DNA of 64,000 nt from an uncultured Clostridium sp. Its GTDB lineage: Bacteria > Bacillota_I > Bacilli_A > RF39 > UBA660. Positions 18,293-25,282 of the stretch are shown piece after piece. The stretch lies in the NCBI GenBank assembly GCA_905193755.1, contig CAJJPX010000003.1, forward strand, positions 35,155-99,154, read 5' to 3'. The position numbers and the translations under genes are program-made. Numbering within the stretch: the first letter of the stretch is position 1; every line of letters begins with the position of its first letter. A model generated the notes under the pieces. That model made no database searches. It saw only the letters and a list, made by a program, of their open reading frames with translations, and was not told the origin of the DNA.

Positions 18293-18859
18293 TTACTCCT
18301 TATTTTTTTTATTAATAATCATATATATCAATGTAGATATTATAATGCCTAATGAATTTAGAATAATATCATTAATATCAAACGCTCTTCCAAATATTGG
18401 TTCTAATACTTCTATTATTAATACGAGTATAATTCCTTTTATAATAGTATTTTTATAGTTAAATTCTTTTTGTGATAAAGGATACAATATACCAAATGGT
18501 AAAAACATTAAGAAGTTTCCAATATTTTCTTTAGTTAAGTTACTTATAAAATTTAGATTGAAGCTAAAGTTGCCATTAAACCAATTTATACTAGTACCTG
18601 GATCCATATGATATATCAGTTTATACCAAATTATATTTATTATGTCTAGACCAATAGTTAAGCATATTAGACCAGTTATATAACAAATAAATATACTTGA
18701 AAATATCTTTTTACTTAGTGGTGTCTTTGAATCATTTCTAAATTTTATTAAATAGTAAGTTACACTTGTGATTAGTGCTAGTGGTAGTGCTTGTAAAAAG
18801 TAACCAACATATGTATCAAAAAAGAAATATTGAAAAGTCATATTTTGTGGAAAATACAT
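18293..18859 (-). CDS. VanZ family membrane protein
   Basis: Polytopic membrane protein of about 188 residues. The VanZ core is seen in 'KENIGNFLMFLPFGILYPL' (N-x-x-x-F-x-P-F/L-G motif) near residue 125 and in 'VEVLEPIFGRAFDINDIILN' region with the paired acidic residues (E-x-x-Q/E ... R-x-x-D-x-x-D). VanZ proteins affect glycopeptide tolerance in some bacteria; most are uncharacterised. The start at 18857-18859 is chosen because AAGGAGG lies seven bases upstream; an upstream in-frame ATG at 18889 has no SD. Confidence 0.85.
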   Translation of the reverse strand: MYFPQNMTFQYFFFDTYVGYFLQALPLALITSVTYYLIKFRNDSKTPLSKKIFSSIFICYITGLICLTIGLDIINIIWYKLIYHMDPGTSINWFNGNFSFNLNFISNLTKENIGNFLMFLPFGILYPLSQKEFNYKNTIIKGIILVLIIEVLEPIFGRAFDINDIILNSLGIIISTLIYMIINKKNKE

Positions 18860-19043
18860 GCTTACCTCCTTTATATATTGAGTTATCAATACTTAAGTTA
18901 TTTAACCATTTAGAAAATATTCCGAGAACTATTCCTAATATAAATATTAAGATTGTATTAATTATTTTATTTTTGGTTTTTATTTTGATATTTGAAGTTC
19001 TAGTTTTACTTAAATATTTTTTAACATTATTCAAACATTTCAT
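18816..19043 (-). pseudogene. Remnant of a small membrane-protein gene truncated by the VanZ start
   Basis: 75-codon frame, 'ILIFILGIVLGIFSKWLNNLSIDNSI' region at residues 31-56, resembling the N-terminal membrane segment of a family of about 130-residue membrane proteins (LG-x-x-SKWLDN pattern). After 'SIDNSIY' the frame runs into the VanZ SD and start region and ends in unrelated sequence. The SD of VanZ lies inside it. Likely the 5' fragment left after a deletion joined it to VanZ. Overlaps the upstream YolD-like gene by 17 bases. Confidence 0.45.
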
Positions 19044-19446
19044 TAAATATATCTCCTTTTATATTTATAATGTCTGTCATACTTATAATAGAATTATCAG
19101 TGAATTTTACATTTTTCTTTATTAAGTCTATTCTTTTGATTATTCCTGTTTTTTGTAGATATTTTCCACCTGATTTTTTTTGATCTTTTATGAAGTATGT
19201 AATGGTTATCTCATTTTGATCATTTAAGTGCTCATTTAAATAGTTCAGTTTATCACTTATTATTTCTTTTTGACTATCATCTAAAACTATTTGCTTGTCA
19301 GTGAGTCTTGCTGTTTCTTTTATTTCACTATCATATCCTACTAGTGCTGCAAATGGTGCGAATTGAGAAGCACGGGACTCCATACTTGAAGAAGGGCGTT
19401 TAGAAACTGGTCTATCTAAATTAACAATATCATCATAATTATTCAT
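19027..19446 (-). CDS. YolD-like family protein
   Basis: 139-residue protein of the YolD-like family, which in Bacilli is paired with Y-family polymerases of the UvrX/UmuC-like type in SOS-induced prophage and plasmid operons. The signature 'RPVSKRPSSSMESRASQFAPFAAL' region is at residues 12-35, ending with 'YDSEIKETARLT'. ATG overlaps the polymerase stop by four bases, so the two are coupled. Role is probably modulation of the polymerase, not proved. Confidence 0.9.
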   Translation of the reverse strand: MNNYDDIVNLDRPVSKRPSSSMESRASQFAPFAALVGYDSEIKETARLTDKQIVLDDSQKEIISDKLNYLNEHLNDQNEITITYFIKDQKKSGGKYLQKTGIIKRIDLIKKNVKFTDNSIISMTDIINIKGDIFNEMFE

Positions 19447-20942
19447 CCTCTATGTCCTCCTACTTCTTTATTTCTTTCTTTAGCTGTTGCTCCTTCCTCG
19501 TAGTTCATTGCTTTTAAAATAGAGTTTTTTCCATATTTTTTCTTAATATCTAGTAGTGTCTTTTGAATCTTTTTTTCTTCTATCTCGTCTTCCAAGCTTT
19601 TTTCTTTTTGTTTACTTATTTCTTCATAATTACTAAATAAGTCTACTTGTTCTATTATTGGTTTATCTTCAGTGTCTTCACTCACTAAATTGCAAGCTGT
19701 TAAGTTAAGTCTTCTAATTAATAAGATAGGATTTACTATTCTATCATAAAGTTTCATTATTTCACTTGTTATTACTTTTGTTGAAGAGGTTTTATGGTCT
19801 ATGTTTGCTGTTCCATGAGCATGTTTTGGTACTCTTCTTCCATATGCATCTATGGTTACTTCACCACGATATTTTCTTGCAATTTCAGGTGTTGTTAAAC
19901 TTTCTACGTCGTAACCTATAGTTAGAACAAATTGATCTGTTTTTAAATGTTTTTCTACCAAATCTAGTACTAAGTTATCTGTCATTTCTCTTACTATAAG
20001 TTTTGTTTTTTCATAATTATATGGGCAGTGTAATACTTGTCCTTGACTTATACTATTAGTTGATGGTTTATATTTTTTAGCATCTCTTATAGTACAAGGT
20101 TCATATCCCCAAGCGTGATCTATTAATAACTCTGCATTTACTCCGAATAATTTATATAAGAAGTCTTCGTTATTAATGGACATTCTTGCAACGTCTCCCA
20201 TCGTATGCATTCCATTTTCTTCTAATTTTTTAGCATATCCTTTGCCTACTCTCCAGAAGTCCGTTAGTGGTTTATGACTCCATAATTCTTTTTTATATTT
20301 CATTTCATCAAGTGAAGCAATTCTTACACCAAACTTATTTGGTTTCATCTTTTTAGCTGTAACATCCATTGCTACTTTAGCTAAGTACATATTTGTACCT
20401 ATTCCTGCGGTTGCTGTTATACCAGTAGTATTATAAACATCTTCTATAATCTTCATAACTAATTCTTCAGCAGTCATCTTATAAAAACTTAAATAATTAG
20501 TTATATCACAAAATACTTCATCTATTGAATAAACTAATATATCTTCTGGAGCAATATATTTTAAATAGACATTATAAATATTAGTACTGTATTTCATATA
20601 TAGTTTCATTCTAGGGACTGCAGCTATAAAATCTAGTTCAAGGCTTGGATCATTATTTAACTTTGAAGCGATATATGACTTTCCAGTAAAGTTCCTGTAG
20701 TGATTATTTTTTCTTCTTTGATAGTTAACTTCTTTTATTTTTTGTCTTACTTCAAATAATCTACATCTTCCACCTAGTCCATAAGATTTAAGTGAAGGTG
20801 ATACTGCTAAACAAATAGTTTTATCTGTTCTTGATTCATCTGCCACTACTAAGTTAGTATCTAGTGGATCTAAGTTTCTCTCTCTACATTCTACTGATGC
20901 ATAGAAACTTTTTAAATCAATACACATATATACTTTGTTCAT
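19443..20942 (-). CDS. Y-family DNA polymerase (UvrX / ImpB-MucB-SamB type)
   Basis: Error-prone translesion polymerase of 499 residues. The N-terminal metal site 'MCIDLKSFYASVECRERNLDP' region (residues 6-26), the second metal motif 'VYSIDEVFCDIT' (about residue 145), 'GIGTNMYLAKVAMD' (about 180) and the HhH region 'FWRVGKGYAKKLEENG' are all present. The C-terminal little-finger domain ends in 'LTACNLVSEDT'. The variant lacking the DinB-type C-terminus and paired with YolD is normally phage- or plasmid-derived. No LexA box of the GAACnnnnGTTC type is seen upstream. Confidence 0.93.
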   Translation of the reverse strand: MNKVYMCIDLKSFYASVECRERNLDPLDTNLVVADESRTDKTICLAVSPSLKSYGLGGRCRLFEVRQKIKEVNYQRRKNNHYRNFTGKSYIASKLNNDPSLELDFIAAVPRMKLYMKYSTNIYNVYLKYIAPEDILVYSIDEVFCDITNYLSFYKMTAEELVMKIIEDVYNTTGITATAGIGTNMYLAKVAMDVTAKKMKPNKFGVRIASLDEMKYKKELWSHKPLTDFWRVGKGYAKKLEENGMHTMGDVARMSINNEDFLYKLFGVNAELLIDHAWGYEPCTIRDAKKYKPSTNSISQGQVLHCPYNYEKTKLIVREMTDNLVLDLVEKHLKTDQFVLTIGYDVESLTTPEIARKYRGEVTIDAYGRRVPKHAHGTANIDHKTSSTKVITSEIMKLYDRIVNPILLIRRLNLTACNLVSEDTEDKPIIEQVDLFSNYEEISKQKEKSLEDEIEEKKIQKTLLDIKKKYGKNSILKAMNYEEGATAKERNKEVGGHRG

Positions 20943-20990
20943 TTTATCACCTCCAGTTTAGTTAAATTCATATAATGATTATATCATAAA

Positions 20991-21018
20991 AAAGACTAGT
21001 TTTTTATAACTAATCTTT
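20991..21018 (-). terminator. Terminator upstream of the Y-family polymerase gene
   Basis: Minus-strand hairpin AAAGATTAGTT / AACTAGTCTTT (one G-U pair) followed by TTTTATG; it closes the transcript from the lipoprotein region. Confidence 0.7.
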
Positions 21019-21147
21019 TACTTAACTTCTACTACTTCTTTGATATTAATCATTCTATAATATAGTGTTTTCTTTCCTTTTTTTTCTTATGTTTCTAGTA
21101 TCTTTGTTTCCTGCTATAAAAATTTCATATTTGTTGTCCGTTTTATC
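21018..21147 (-). pseudogene. Short frameshifted gene remnant
   Basis: Two adjacent frames give 'DKTDNKYEIFIAGNKDTRNIRKKRK' region and, after a shift in an A-run near 21085, 'KTLYYRMINIKEVVEVK' then a stop. Together they look like one small coding sequence broken by an indel. GGAG precedes it but no start codon is in the right place. No function recognisable. Confidence 0.25.
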
Positions 21148-21151
21148 TCCT

Positions 21152-21346
21152 TTAATTCCAATATTCATAATCTTCTTTATCTATGAAATTAGGTATTTCT
21201 ATATTTTTATCTTTTGTATCTAGCACTCTATAGAAATCTAGTTGATTCATAAGGGACTCGCCTATATAATAAACCATTAAGAAGTTTTCATCTTTATCAT
21301 TTGCTAGCGTGTATACTCTTGTATCTTTATCATTATAACGTATCAT
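21152..21346 (-). CDS. Small hypothetical protein
   Basis: 64 residues, acidic, with Tyr-rich and Asp-rich stretches ('IRYNDKDTRVYTLANDKDENFLMVYY'-like N-terminus). No signal or membrane segment, no known family. Its start overlaps the preceding small membrane ORF by 14 bases; its SD is weak. Sits in a strip with broken genes, so it may also be decaying. Confidence 0.45.
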   Translation of the reverse strand: MIRYNDKDTRVYTLANDKDENFLMVYYIGESLMNQLDFYRVLDTKDKNIEIPNFIDKEDYEYWN

Positions 21347-21479
21347 CTATATCACTTTTATATTCTCCCATAATGAAACTTATAGCATTTTCTTTTAATT
21401 CTGGATAGTTTGTTCTAGTAAGTATTGTAACTAATACTAGCACTAGTATAATTCCTATTACTATTAATTTATTTTTCAA
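21333..21479 (-). CDS. Small single-pass membrane protein (TTG start)
   Basis: 48 codons starting with TTG at 21477-21479; begins 'KNKLIVIGIILVLVLVTILT', a single hydrophobic helix with a Lys-rich N-terminus, then 'TNYPELKENAISFIMG'. AAGGA lies about 13 bases upstream inside the end of the lipoprotein reading frame. Overlaps both neighbours slightly, as operon genes do. Unknown function. Confidence 0.45.
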   Translation of the reverse strand: MKNKLIVIGIILVLVLVTILTRTNYPELKENAISFIMGEYKSDIDDTL

Positions 21480-22485
21480 TGTAACCGCTTATTCCTTTTG
21501 TATACATATCATCCGTTATAGATTTATATTCATTTCCATCGTAGTCATCAGTAAATCCATTATATGCTTTATAAATTTCACCTGTATCTGTGTTATAAAC
21601 TCTTTCGTATCCAAGTATTGCATCACTTTGTTTTTGACTCATTATATCATAACTAGCACTTCTCTTATTCCATGAATCCATTATTCCATTACTTATTTGA
21701 TTACAAACACTTCTCACATAGTTAAAGTCTTTCATTACTGCATCTTGCTCTTTGGCAAAGCCATTCATAAAAGTATCTGTGAATTCTAGTGATGAAACGA
21801 TTTGATTTAATGTTTCTTCCCAGTTAACTTATTCATCTTTTGGAGCACTTATAAATATTGCATCATATACACTTAATGTATAAATGTCTATTTTCTTACC
21901 ACTAGTAATGTTTTTAGTTACATAATATGGTCCAGCATCATAAACGTATGCTGTGAAAAGTCCTTCTAATTCTTTTTTATCTTTATTTGTAAAAGTTGCT
22001 CTTAAGATGTCTCCACCTATATTAGATGTTCCTAGCTTATCAACTACTTTAAAGTCATTAATAGTTGGAAAAGTAAATTCGTCTGTATTATTAAGTTTTC
22101 CTAAATCATTAAATATTTTATAGAATGCTTCAGTTGTCTTAGGGGACAACACTGATGTTTTAGCAAATATACTACTTGGATAATATTTTTGTTGCCATTC
22201 TTTTGCTTCTTGTGACTTATTGTATCCTTCGGTTTTTAAATTAAAGAAAAATTGGTAAGATTCGTCACTTGGATTATAAGCTTTTATGGTGTAATGAATA
22301 TAGTCTCCTAATACATCTACTTTCCATCCTTCTGGTATTTTTAATTTTATTAGACTATTATCATAATCAACAAGTTTTATTTTCTTAGTTTCACTTTCTC
22401 TTATTTTAACATTTTCTTTTGTACATGCAGTTAAACTTATAATTAATGTTATGCATAATAAAATAGATAATATTTTCTTTTTCAT
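21469..22485 (-). pseudogene. Lipoprotein gene interrupted by an in-frame TAA
   Basis: A lipoprotein signal peptide with lipobox LTAC (Cys at residue 21) starts a 218-codon frame that ends in 'ISAPKDE' TAA at 21829. The same frame continues without a gap as 'VNWEETLNQIVSSLEFTDTFM' and stays open for another 119 codons to 21469. Same frame, continuous protein character, and no SD before the second part all indicate one gene of about 338 codons carrying a single nonsense codon. A TTA-to-TAA change is the simplest cause. The truncated product would keep the anchor and about two thirds of the domain. Function of the family unknown. Confidence 0.75.
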
Positions 22486-22564
22486 ATATTCTCCTTTTAC
22501 TTGATTAAATAATTCTATGATTATTATATCATAATAATTTATTTTTTTTTAAATAAAATCACTT

Positions 22565-23221
22565 TTACTTTCTATTTATAAATTTTTCTTTATCACATTC
22601 ATACGTATAGCATGTTAGAATGTTTCCATTTTCATCAAAGTATGTTGAAGTTTTTTCTCCAGTTCTTACGAATCCGAGTTTTTCCATTAATTTCCATGAT
22701 CCTCTATTTATAATAGCTGCAGATGTTATTATTTTAGATATTTCTATTTCATCAAACATATATTCAAGTATTTTTGTAGCTGCTTCAGTTGCATAACCTT
22801 TTCCTTGATACTTTGGGCTTATAAACCAGCCAATGTCTCTTATATCTTTAGAATCAATGAATTCTTCTTTAGGTTGAACTGTTATTTGACCAATTACTTC
22901 GTTATTCTTAGTAAATATACTCCACGTAAACTTTTGACTATTATCTCCTGACTTAATACAATCAATCTTCTTTTCATAAAATGGTTTTTGTCTTTCCCAA
23001 TTATTTAGTTCATCTAAAAAATATTTTCTTGCTTCTCTTAAATCATTTATATTTTCTTTTGACAAATTATATTTTTTAAATATTCTGTCTGGTGTTGGAA
23101 AATAATATTTATTTACATTTTCATCTCTAAGTATGTTCCATAATTCATGTTGTTCTTCTATAGTTGGCACTTTAATATACAAGTTTTTTGTTTCTAAATC
23201 TCTAGTTTTAATATCTTTCAT
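22565..23221 (-). CDS. GNAT family N-acetyltransferase (RimJ/RimL type)
   Basis: 218 residues. Opens with 'LETKNLYIKVPTIEEQHELW', the typical RimJ/RimL start (E-T-x-R/N-L-x-L/I-R/K), and carries the acetyl-CoA motif 'WFISPKYQGKGYATEAATKIL' region near residue 133, then 'IINRGSWKLMEKLGFVRTGE' near 168. This subfamily acetylates N-termini, amino acids or antibiotics; the acceptor is not readable. The ATG has a weak SD (AAGGAT) and TATAAT upstream. Stands alone, transcribed towards the broken lipoprotein gene. Confidence 0.9.
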   Translation of the reverse strand: MKDIKTRDLETKNLYIKVPTIEEQHELWNILRDENVNKYYFPTPDRIFKKYNLSKENINDLREARKYFLDELNNWERQKPFYEKKIDCIKSGDNSQKFTWSIFTKNNEVIGQITVQPKEEFIDSKDIRDIGWFISPKYQGKGYATEAATKILEYMFDEIEISKIITSAAIINRGSWKLMEKLGFVRTGEKTSTYFDENGNILTCYTYECDKEKFINRK

Positions 23222-23329
23222 TTATATCACTATCCTTTTTAAAAATTATAACATTTATTTTGATACATAAAAAGAAAAAAATAACTTTAATTTTCGTTTT
23301 TTAAATTTTTTGCTTTTTTATTTATTTTG

Positions 23330-23380
23330 GTGCCGTGCTAAAGTGCCATTATTACATCGAGTGCCATATAAAGTGCCATA
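23330..23380. repeat. Cluster of GTGCC(AT) direct repeats in an intergenic gap
   Basis: The gap 23222-23437 holds no gene. Within it GTGCC occurs at 23330, 23343, 23361 and 23373, three of them as GTGCCAT and two with a preceding AA. Spacing is irregular (13, 18, 12). On the minus strand they read ATGGCAC. Possible protein-binding sites or degenerate remains; no function assignable. Confidence 0.4.
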
Positions 23381-23437
23381 AAATTTAATGCTTTATAATA
23401 AGTTATGATATTTTATAATACTTTTAATATAAATTAA

Positions 23438-23471
23438 AAACACGCATAAATTCTGGCTTTATAGCGTGTTT
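23438..23471 (-). terminator. Terminator of the tRNA genes
   Basis: Minus-strand stem AAACACGC / GCGTGTTT with an 18-base loop containing further short pairing, followed by TTAATTT; 15 bases after the tRNA-Thr 3' end. Confidence 0.7.
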
Positions 23472-23485
23472 TCTAATAATCATTA

Positions 23486-23561
23486 TGGTGCTGAAAATAG
23501 GAATTGAACCCACAACCTACTGATTACGATTCAGTTGCTCTACCACTTGAGCTATTTCAGC
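23486..23561 (-). tRNA. tRNA-Thr (CGT anticodon)
   Basis: Cloverleaf with acceptor GCTGAAA / TTTCAGC, D arm AGCTCAAGTGGTAGAGC, anticodon stem ACTGA / TCAGT with loop ATCGTAA (anticodon CGT, reads ACG) and T loop TTCAATT. CCA is encoded (23486-23488). One base separates it from the upstream tRNA-Gln. Confidence 0.93.
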
Positions 23562-23562
23562 A

Positions 23563-23636
23563 TGGTTGCCTCAATAGGATTCGAACCTATGATGCTGGAG
23601 TCAGAGTCCAGAGCCTTACCACTTGGCCATGAGGCA
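23563..23636 (-). tRNA. tRNA-Gln (CTG anticodon)
   Basis: Acceptor TGCCTCA / TGAGGCA with the U1-A72 pair typical of tRNA-Gln, D arm GCCAAGTGGTAAGGC, anticodon stem CTGGA / TCCAG with loop CTCTGAC (anticodon CTG, reads CAG), T loop TTCGAAT, encoded CCA. Confidence 0.93.
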
Positions 23637-23645
23637 ATGAATGTA

Positions 23646-24014
23646 CTAGTTGTATGACAACATAATACTTTTTTTAGTATAAACTAAACCTAATAAATCT
23701 ATATTTAAATATATATCATATAGTTCTTTATTCTTAACTATTTTAAAATCTATATCTTCTTTGCTTATATCACTTGGTATATTATTTACTTCATAGATTA
23801 TTTCTTCTACTGAATCTCTTAAAGTTATTTCATCTTTTATATCATCTAATTCATCTTTAGTTAGTGTTGTTCTAAATTCTAGTTTTATATCTCCTAGATC
23901 TTCAAAATAAGTTTCTATTCTTAAAGTAAATGTACTCATGATACCACTTTCATTTTCCCATATAACTGTTGTTTTGTCAGTTAAGCTTTCATTATCGATT
24001 TTTAACATAAGCAC
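23646..24014 (-). CDS. Hypothetical protein between tmRNA and tRNA genes
   Basis: 122-residue soluble acidic protein; beta-rich start ('TTVIWENESGIMSTFTLRIETYF' region) and an alpha/beta rest, with no motif I can name. The overall size and early 'I..E...G....F..RI.T.F...G' recall small lipocalin-like DUF1934 proteins, but this is a weak similarity. Only a modest SD (GAGAG) precedes the ATG and no clear promoter lies between it and the tmRNA terminator, so read-through from tmRNA may supply it. Nine bases separate its stop from tRNA-Gln. Confidence 0.6.
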   Translation of the reverse strand: MLMLKIDNESLTDKTTVIWENESGIMSTFTLRIETYFEDLGDIKLEFRTTLTKDELDDIKDEITLRDSVEEIIYEVNNIPSDISKEDIDFKIVKNKELYDIYLNIDLLGLVYTKKSIMLSYN

Positions 24015-24030
24015 TCTCTTTCATTTAAAA

Positions 24031-24046
24031 AGACTTTATTAAGTCT
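24031..24046 (-). terminator. Terminator after tmRNA
   Basis: Minus-strand hairpin AGACTT / AAGTCT with loop AATA, followed by TTTTTAAATG; a short stem, probably leaky. Confidence 0.6.
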
Positions 24047-24058
24047 AAATTACATATT

Positions 24059-24410
24059 TGGTGGAGATGAGGAGTAGCGAACTCCTGTCCAAGATTCATC
24101 CCAGTAGAACTTCTACAAGTTTAGTTGGTTTTTAATTTCAAATAATAATGTAGATTGCCAACTTCTCTTATTATTCTAGGATTGCTAATTATTCTTTATA
24201 AACCACAAACAAATTTATAATATAGCTCACTTTATGACTCCCAACTTAAAACTCGTGAGCAAAAGTTAAAAGCGGAAGCTCCGTTTTACTTAATTAAGCA
24301 AAAGCTGGAGAGAAATTAAAATCGTTTCCGATTATTTTTGTTTTGCATTTAAAGTATGCCTACTACTTGCATCCTACCCAGACATAATCCTGTCGAATCA
24401 ATGCATCCCC
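24059..24410 (-). ncRNA. ssrA: Transfer-messenger RNA
   Basis: tmRNA of about 352 nt that rescues stalled ribosomes. 5' end GGGGATGCATTGATTCGACAGG and 3' end with AGGAGTTCGCTACTCC T arm, acceptor CATCTCC and encoded CCA form the tRNA-like domain. The mRNA-like part reads, from a resume codon near TGCAAAACA, K-T-K-I-I-G-N-D-F-N-F-S-P-A-F-A before TAA TTAAG. The tag ends in -PAFA and not in -ALAA; Mollicute tags end in -YAFA. Exact resume codon is inferred. Confidence 0.96.
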
Positions 24411-24420
24411 ATATGTGTTA

Positions 24421-24426
24421 ATTATA
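24421..24426 (-). promoter_or_regulatory. ssrA -10 element
   Basis: Minus-strand TATAAT ends 10 bases before the tmRNA 5' end; the -35 region is poor (TAGAAA at the right distance). Confidence 0.5.
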
Positions 24427-24455
24427 TCATAATATATGTTTTATTTCTAGTTTTA

Positions 24456-24484
24456 TTGACAAAATAGGCATTTTTTCTTAAAAT
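24456..24484 (+). promoter_or_regulatory. Promoter of the CDP-alcohol phosphatidyltransferase gene (leaderless type)
   Basis: Perfect TTGACA (24456-24461), 17-base spacer, TAAAAT (24479-24484). The ATG lies at 24492, only seven bases beyond the -10, so transcription would begin at or within a base or two of the start codon. No SD is present. Confidence 0.75.
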
Positions 24485-24491
24485 TATAGAT

Positions 24492-25217
24492 ATGAAATAT
24501 AGTGCGTTAAAAATTGTTGAGTTAGTTATAGTTAATTTAATAACACTTACTAGATTAGTAGGTGCACTTTTGCTTCCATTAATATATGTTAAATATGGAG
24601 CTAGTATTTGCGCAATATGGACTATAGTTTTATTTGCCACTGATGCGATAGATGGCTTTTTAGCAAGAACACTTAAAATTTCAACATTCTTTGGAAGTGC
24701 TATGGATGGAATAAGTGATAAACTGTTAAATGCTATTTCATTCATTATACTGGGGTTTCAATATAATATCATGATTCCACCACTTATTTTGGAACTAGCA
24801 ATAATGTCAACAATATATTCTACGTATAGATTTGGTGGTAATATTCAATCAAGCAAAACTGGTAAAATTAAAACTATAATATTAGATGTATGTGTTATAC
24901 TTAGTTTTACTCTTATGAGTTTACCTGCACTTAAAATAAATAATTTTGTTATAAATCATTTAATTCATAATACTAGTGGATATATAATATTACTTGGATG
25001 TATTATAACTATTGCATCTATTATTACACTGATGGACTATAATAAAAAGAATAAGAACACTAGAGATAATAAAAAATTAACACATATTAAGTACCAACAT
25101 AGAATTAAAAAAACAACAAAAGAGGTAATAAATGATCTATTTGATACTGACTACTATATAAAACATAAAAACGAACCAATAATGAAACAATTCTATAAAA
25201 CTAAAGTAGCTAAGTAA
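24492..25217 (+). CDS. CDP-alcohol phosphatidyltransferase family protein
   Basis: Membrane enzyme that joins a CDP-linked lipid with an alcohol, the step that makes phosphatidylglycerophosphate or related phospholipids. The full family motif D-x2-D-G-x2-A-R-x8-G-x3-D-x3-D is seen exactly, starting DAIDGFLAR near residue 52. Six or so membrane segments follow in 241 residues, then a basic cytoplasmic tail of about 60 residues. PgsA is the usual family member in this lineage, but the divergent tail leaves the alcohol acceptor open. Divergent from tmRNA with overlapping promoters; its own transcript is probably leaderless. Confidence 0.9.
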   Translation: MKYSALKIVELVIVNLITLTRLVGALLLPLIYVKYGASICAIWTIVLFATDAIDGFLARTLKISTFFGSAMDGISDKLLNAISFIILGFQYNIMIPPLILELAIMSTIYSTYRFGGNIQSSKTGKIKTIILDVCVILSFTLMSLPALKINNFVINHLIHNTSGYIILLGCIITIASIITLMDYNKKNKNTRDNKKLTHIKYQHRIKKTTKEVINDLFDTDYYIKHKNEPIMKQFYKTKVAK

Positions 25218-25231
25218 AATGCTACTTTTTT
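25203..25231 (+). terminator. Terminator of the phosphatidyltransferase gene
   Basis: Stem AAAGTAGC / GCTACTTT with a ten-base loop, then a T-run. It overlaps the stop codon. Confidence 0.8.
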
Positions 25232-25282
25232 CTTTTAATATAAGTAAATATATGCTACAATTATAATCAAGGAAGTGATTAG

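Noticed and set aside
19443..20942. Prophage carrying the YolD/Y-family pair
   Set aside because: No integrase, terminase, capsid or att repeat in the surrounding 10 kb.
23330..23380. CIRCE (HrcA) or sigma-54 promoter made from the GTGCC boxes
   Set aside because: CIRCE needs TTAGCACTC-N9-GAGTGCTAA and sigma-54 needs TGGCAC-N5-TTGC; neither is present.
24422..24745. Minus-strand open frame over the phosphatidyltransferase gene
   Set aside because: Antisense to an exact CDP-alcohol phosphatidyltransferase motif; starts without SD and overlaps the tmRNA promoter.
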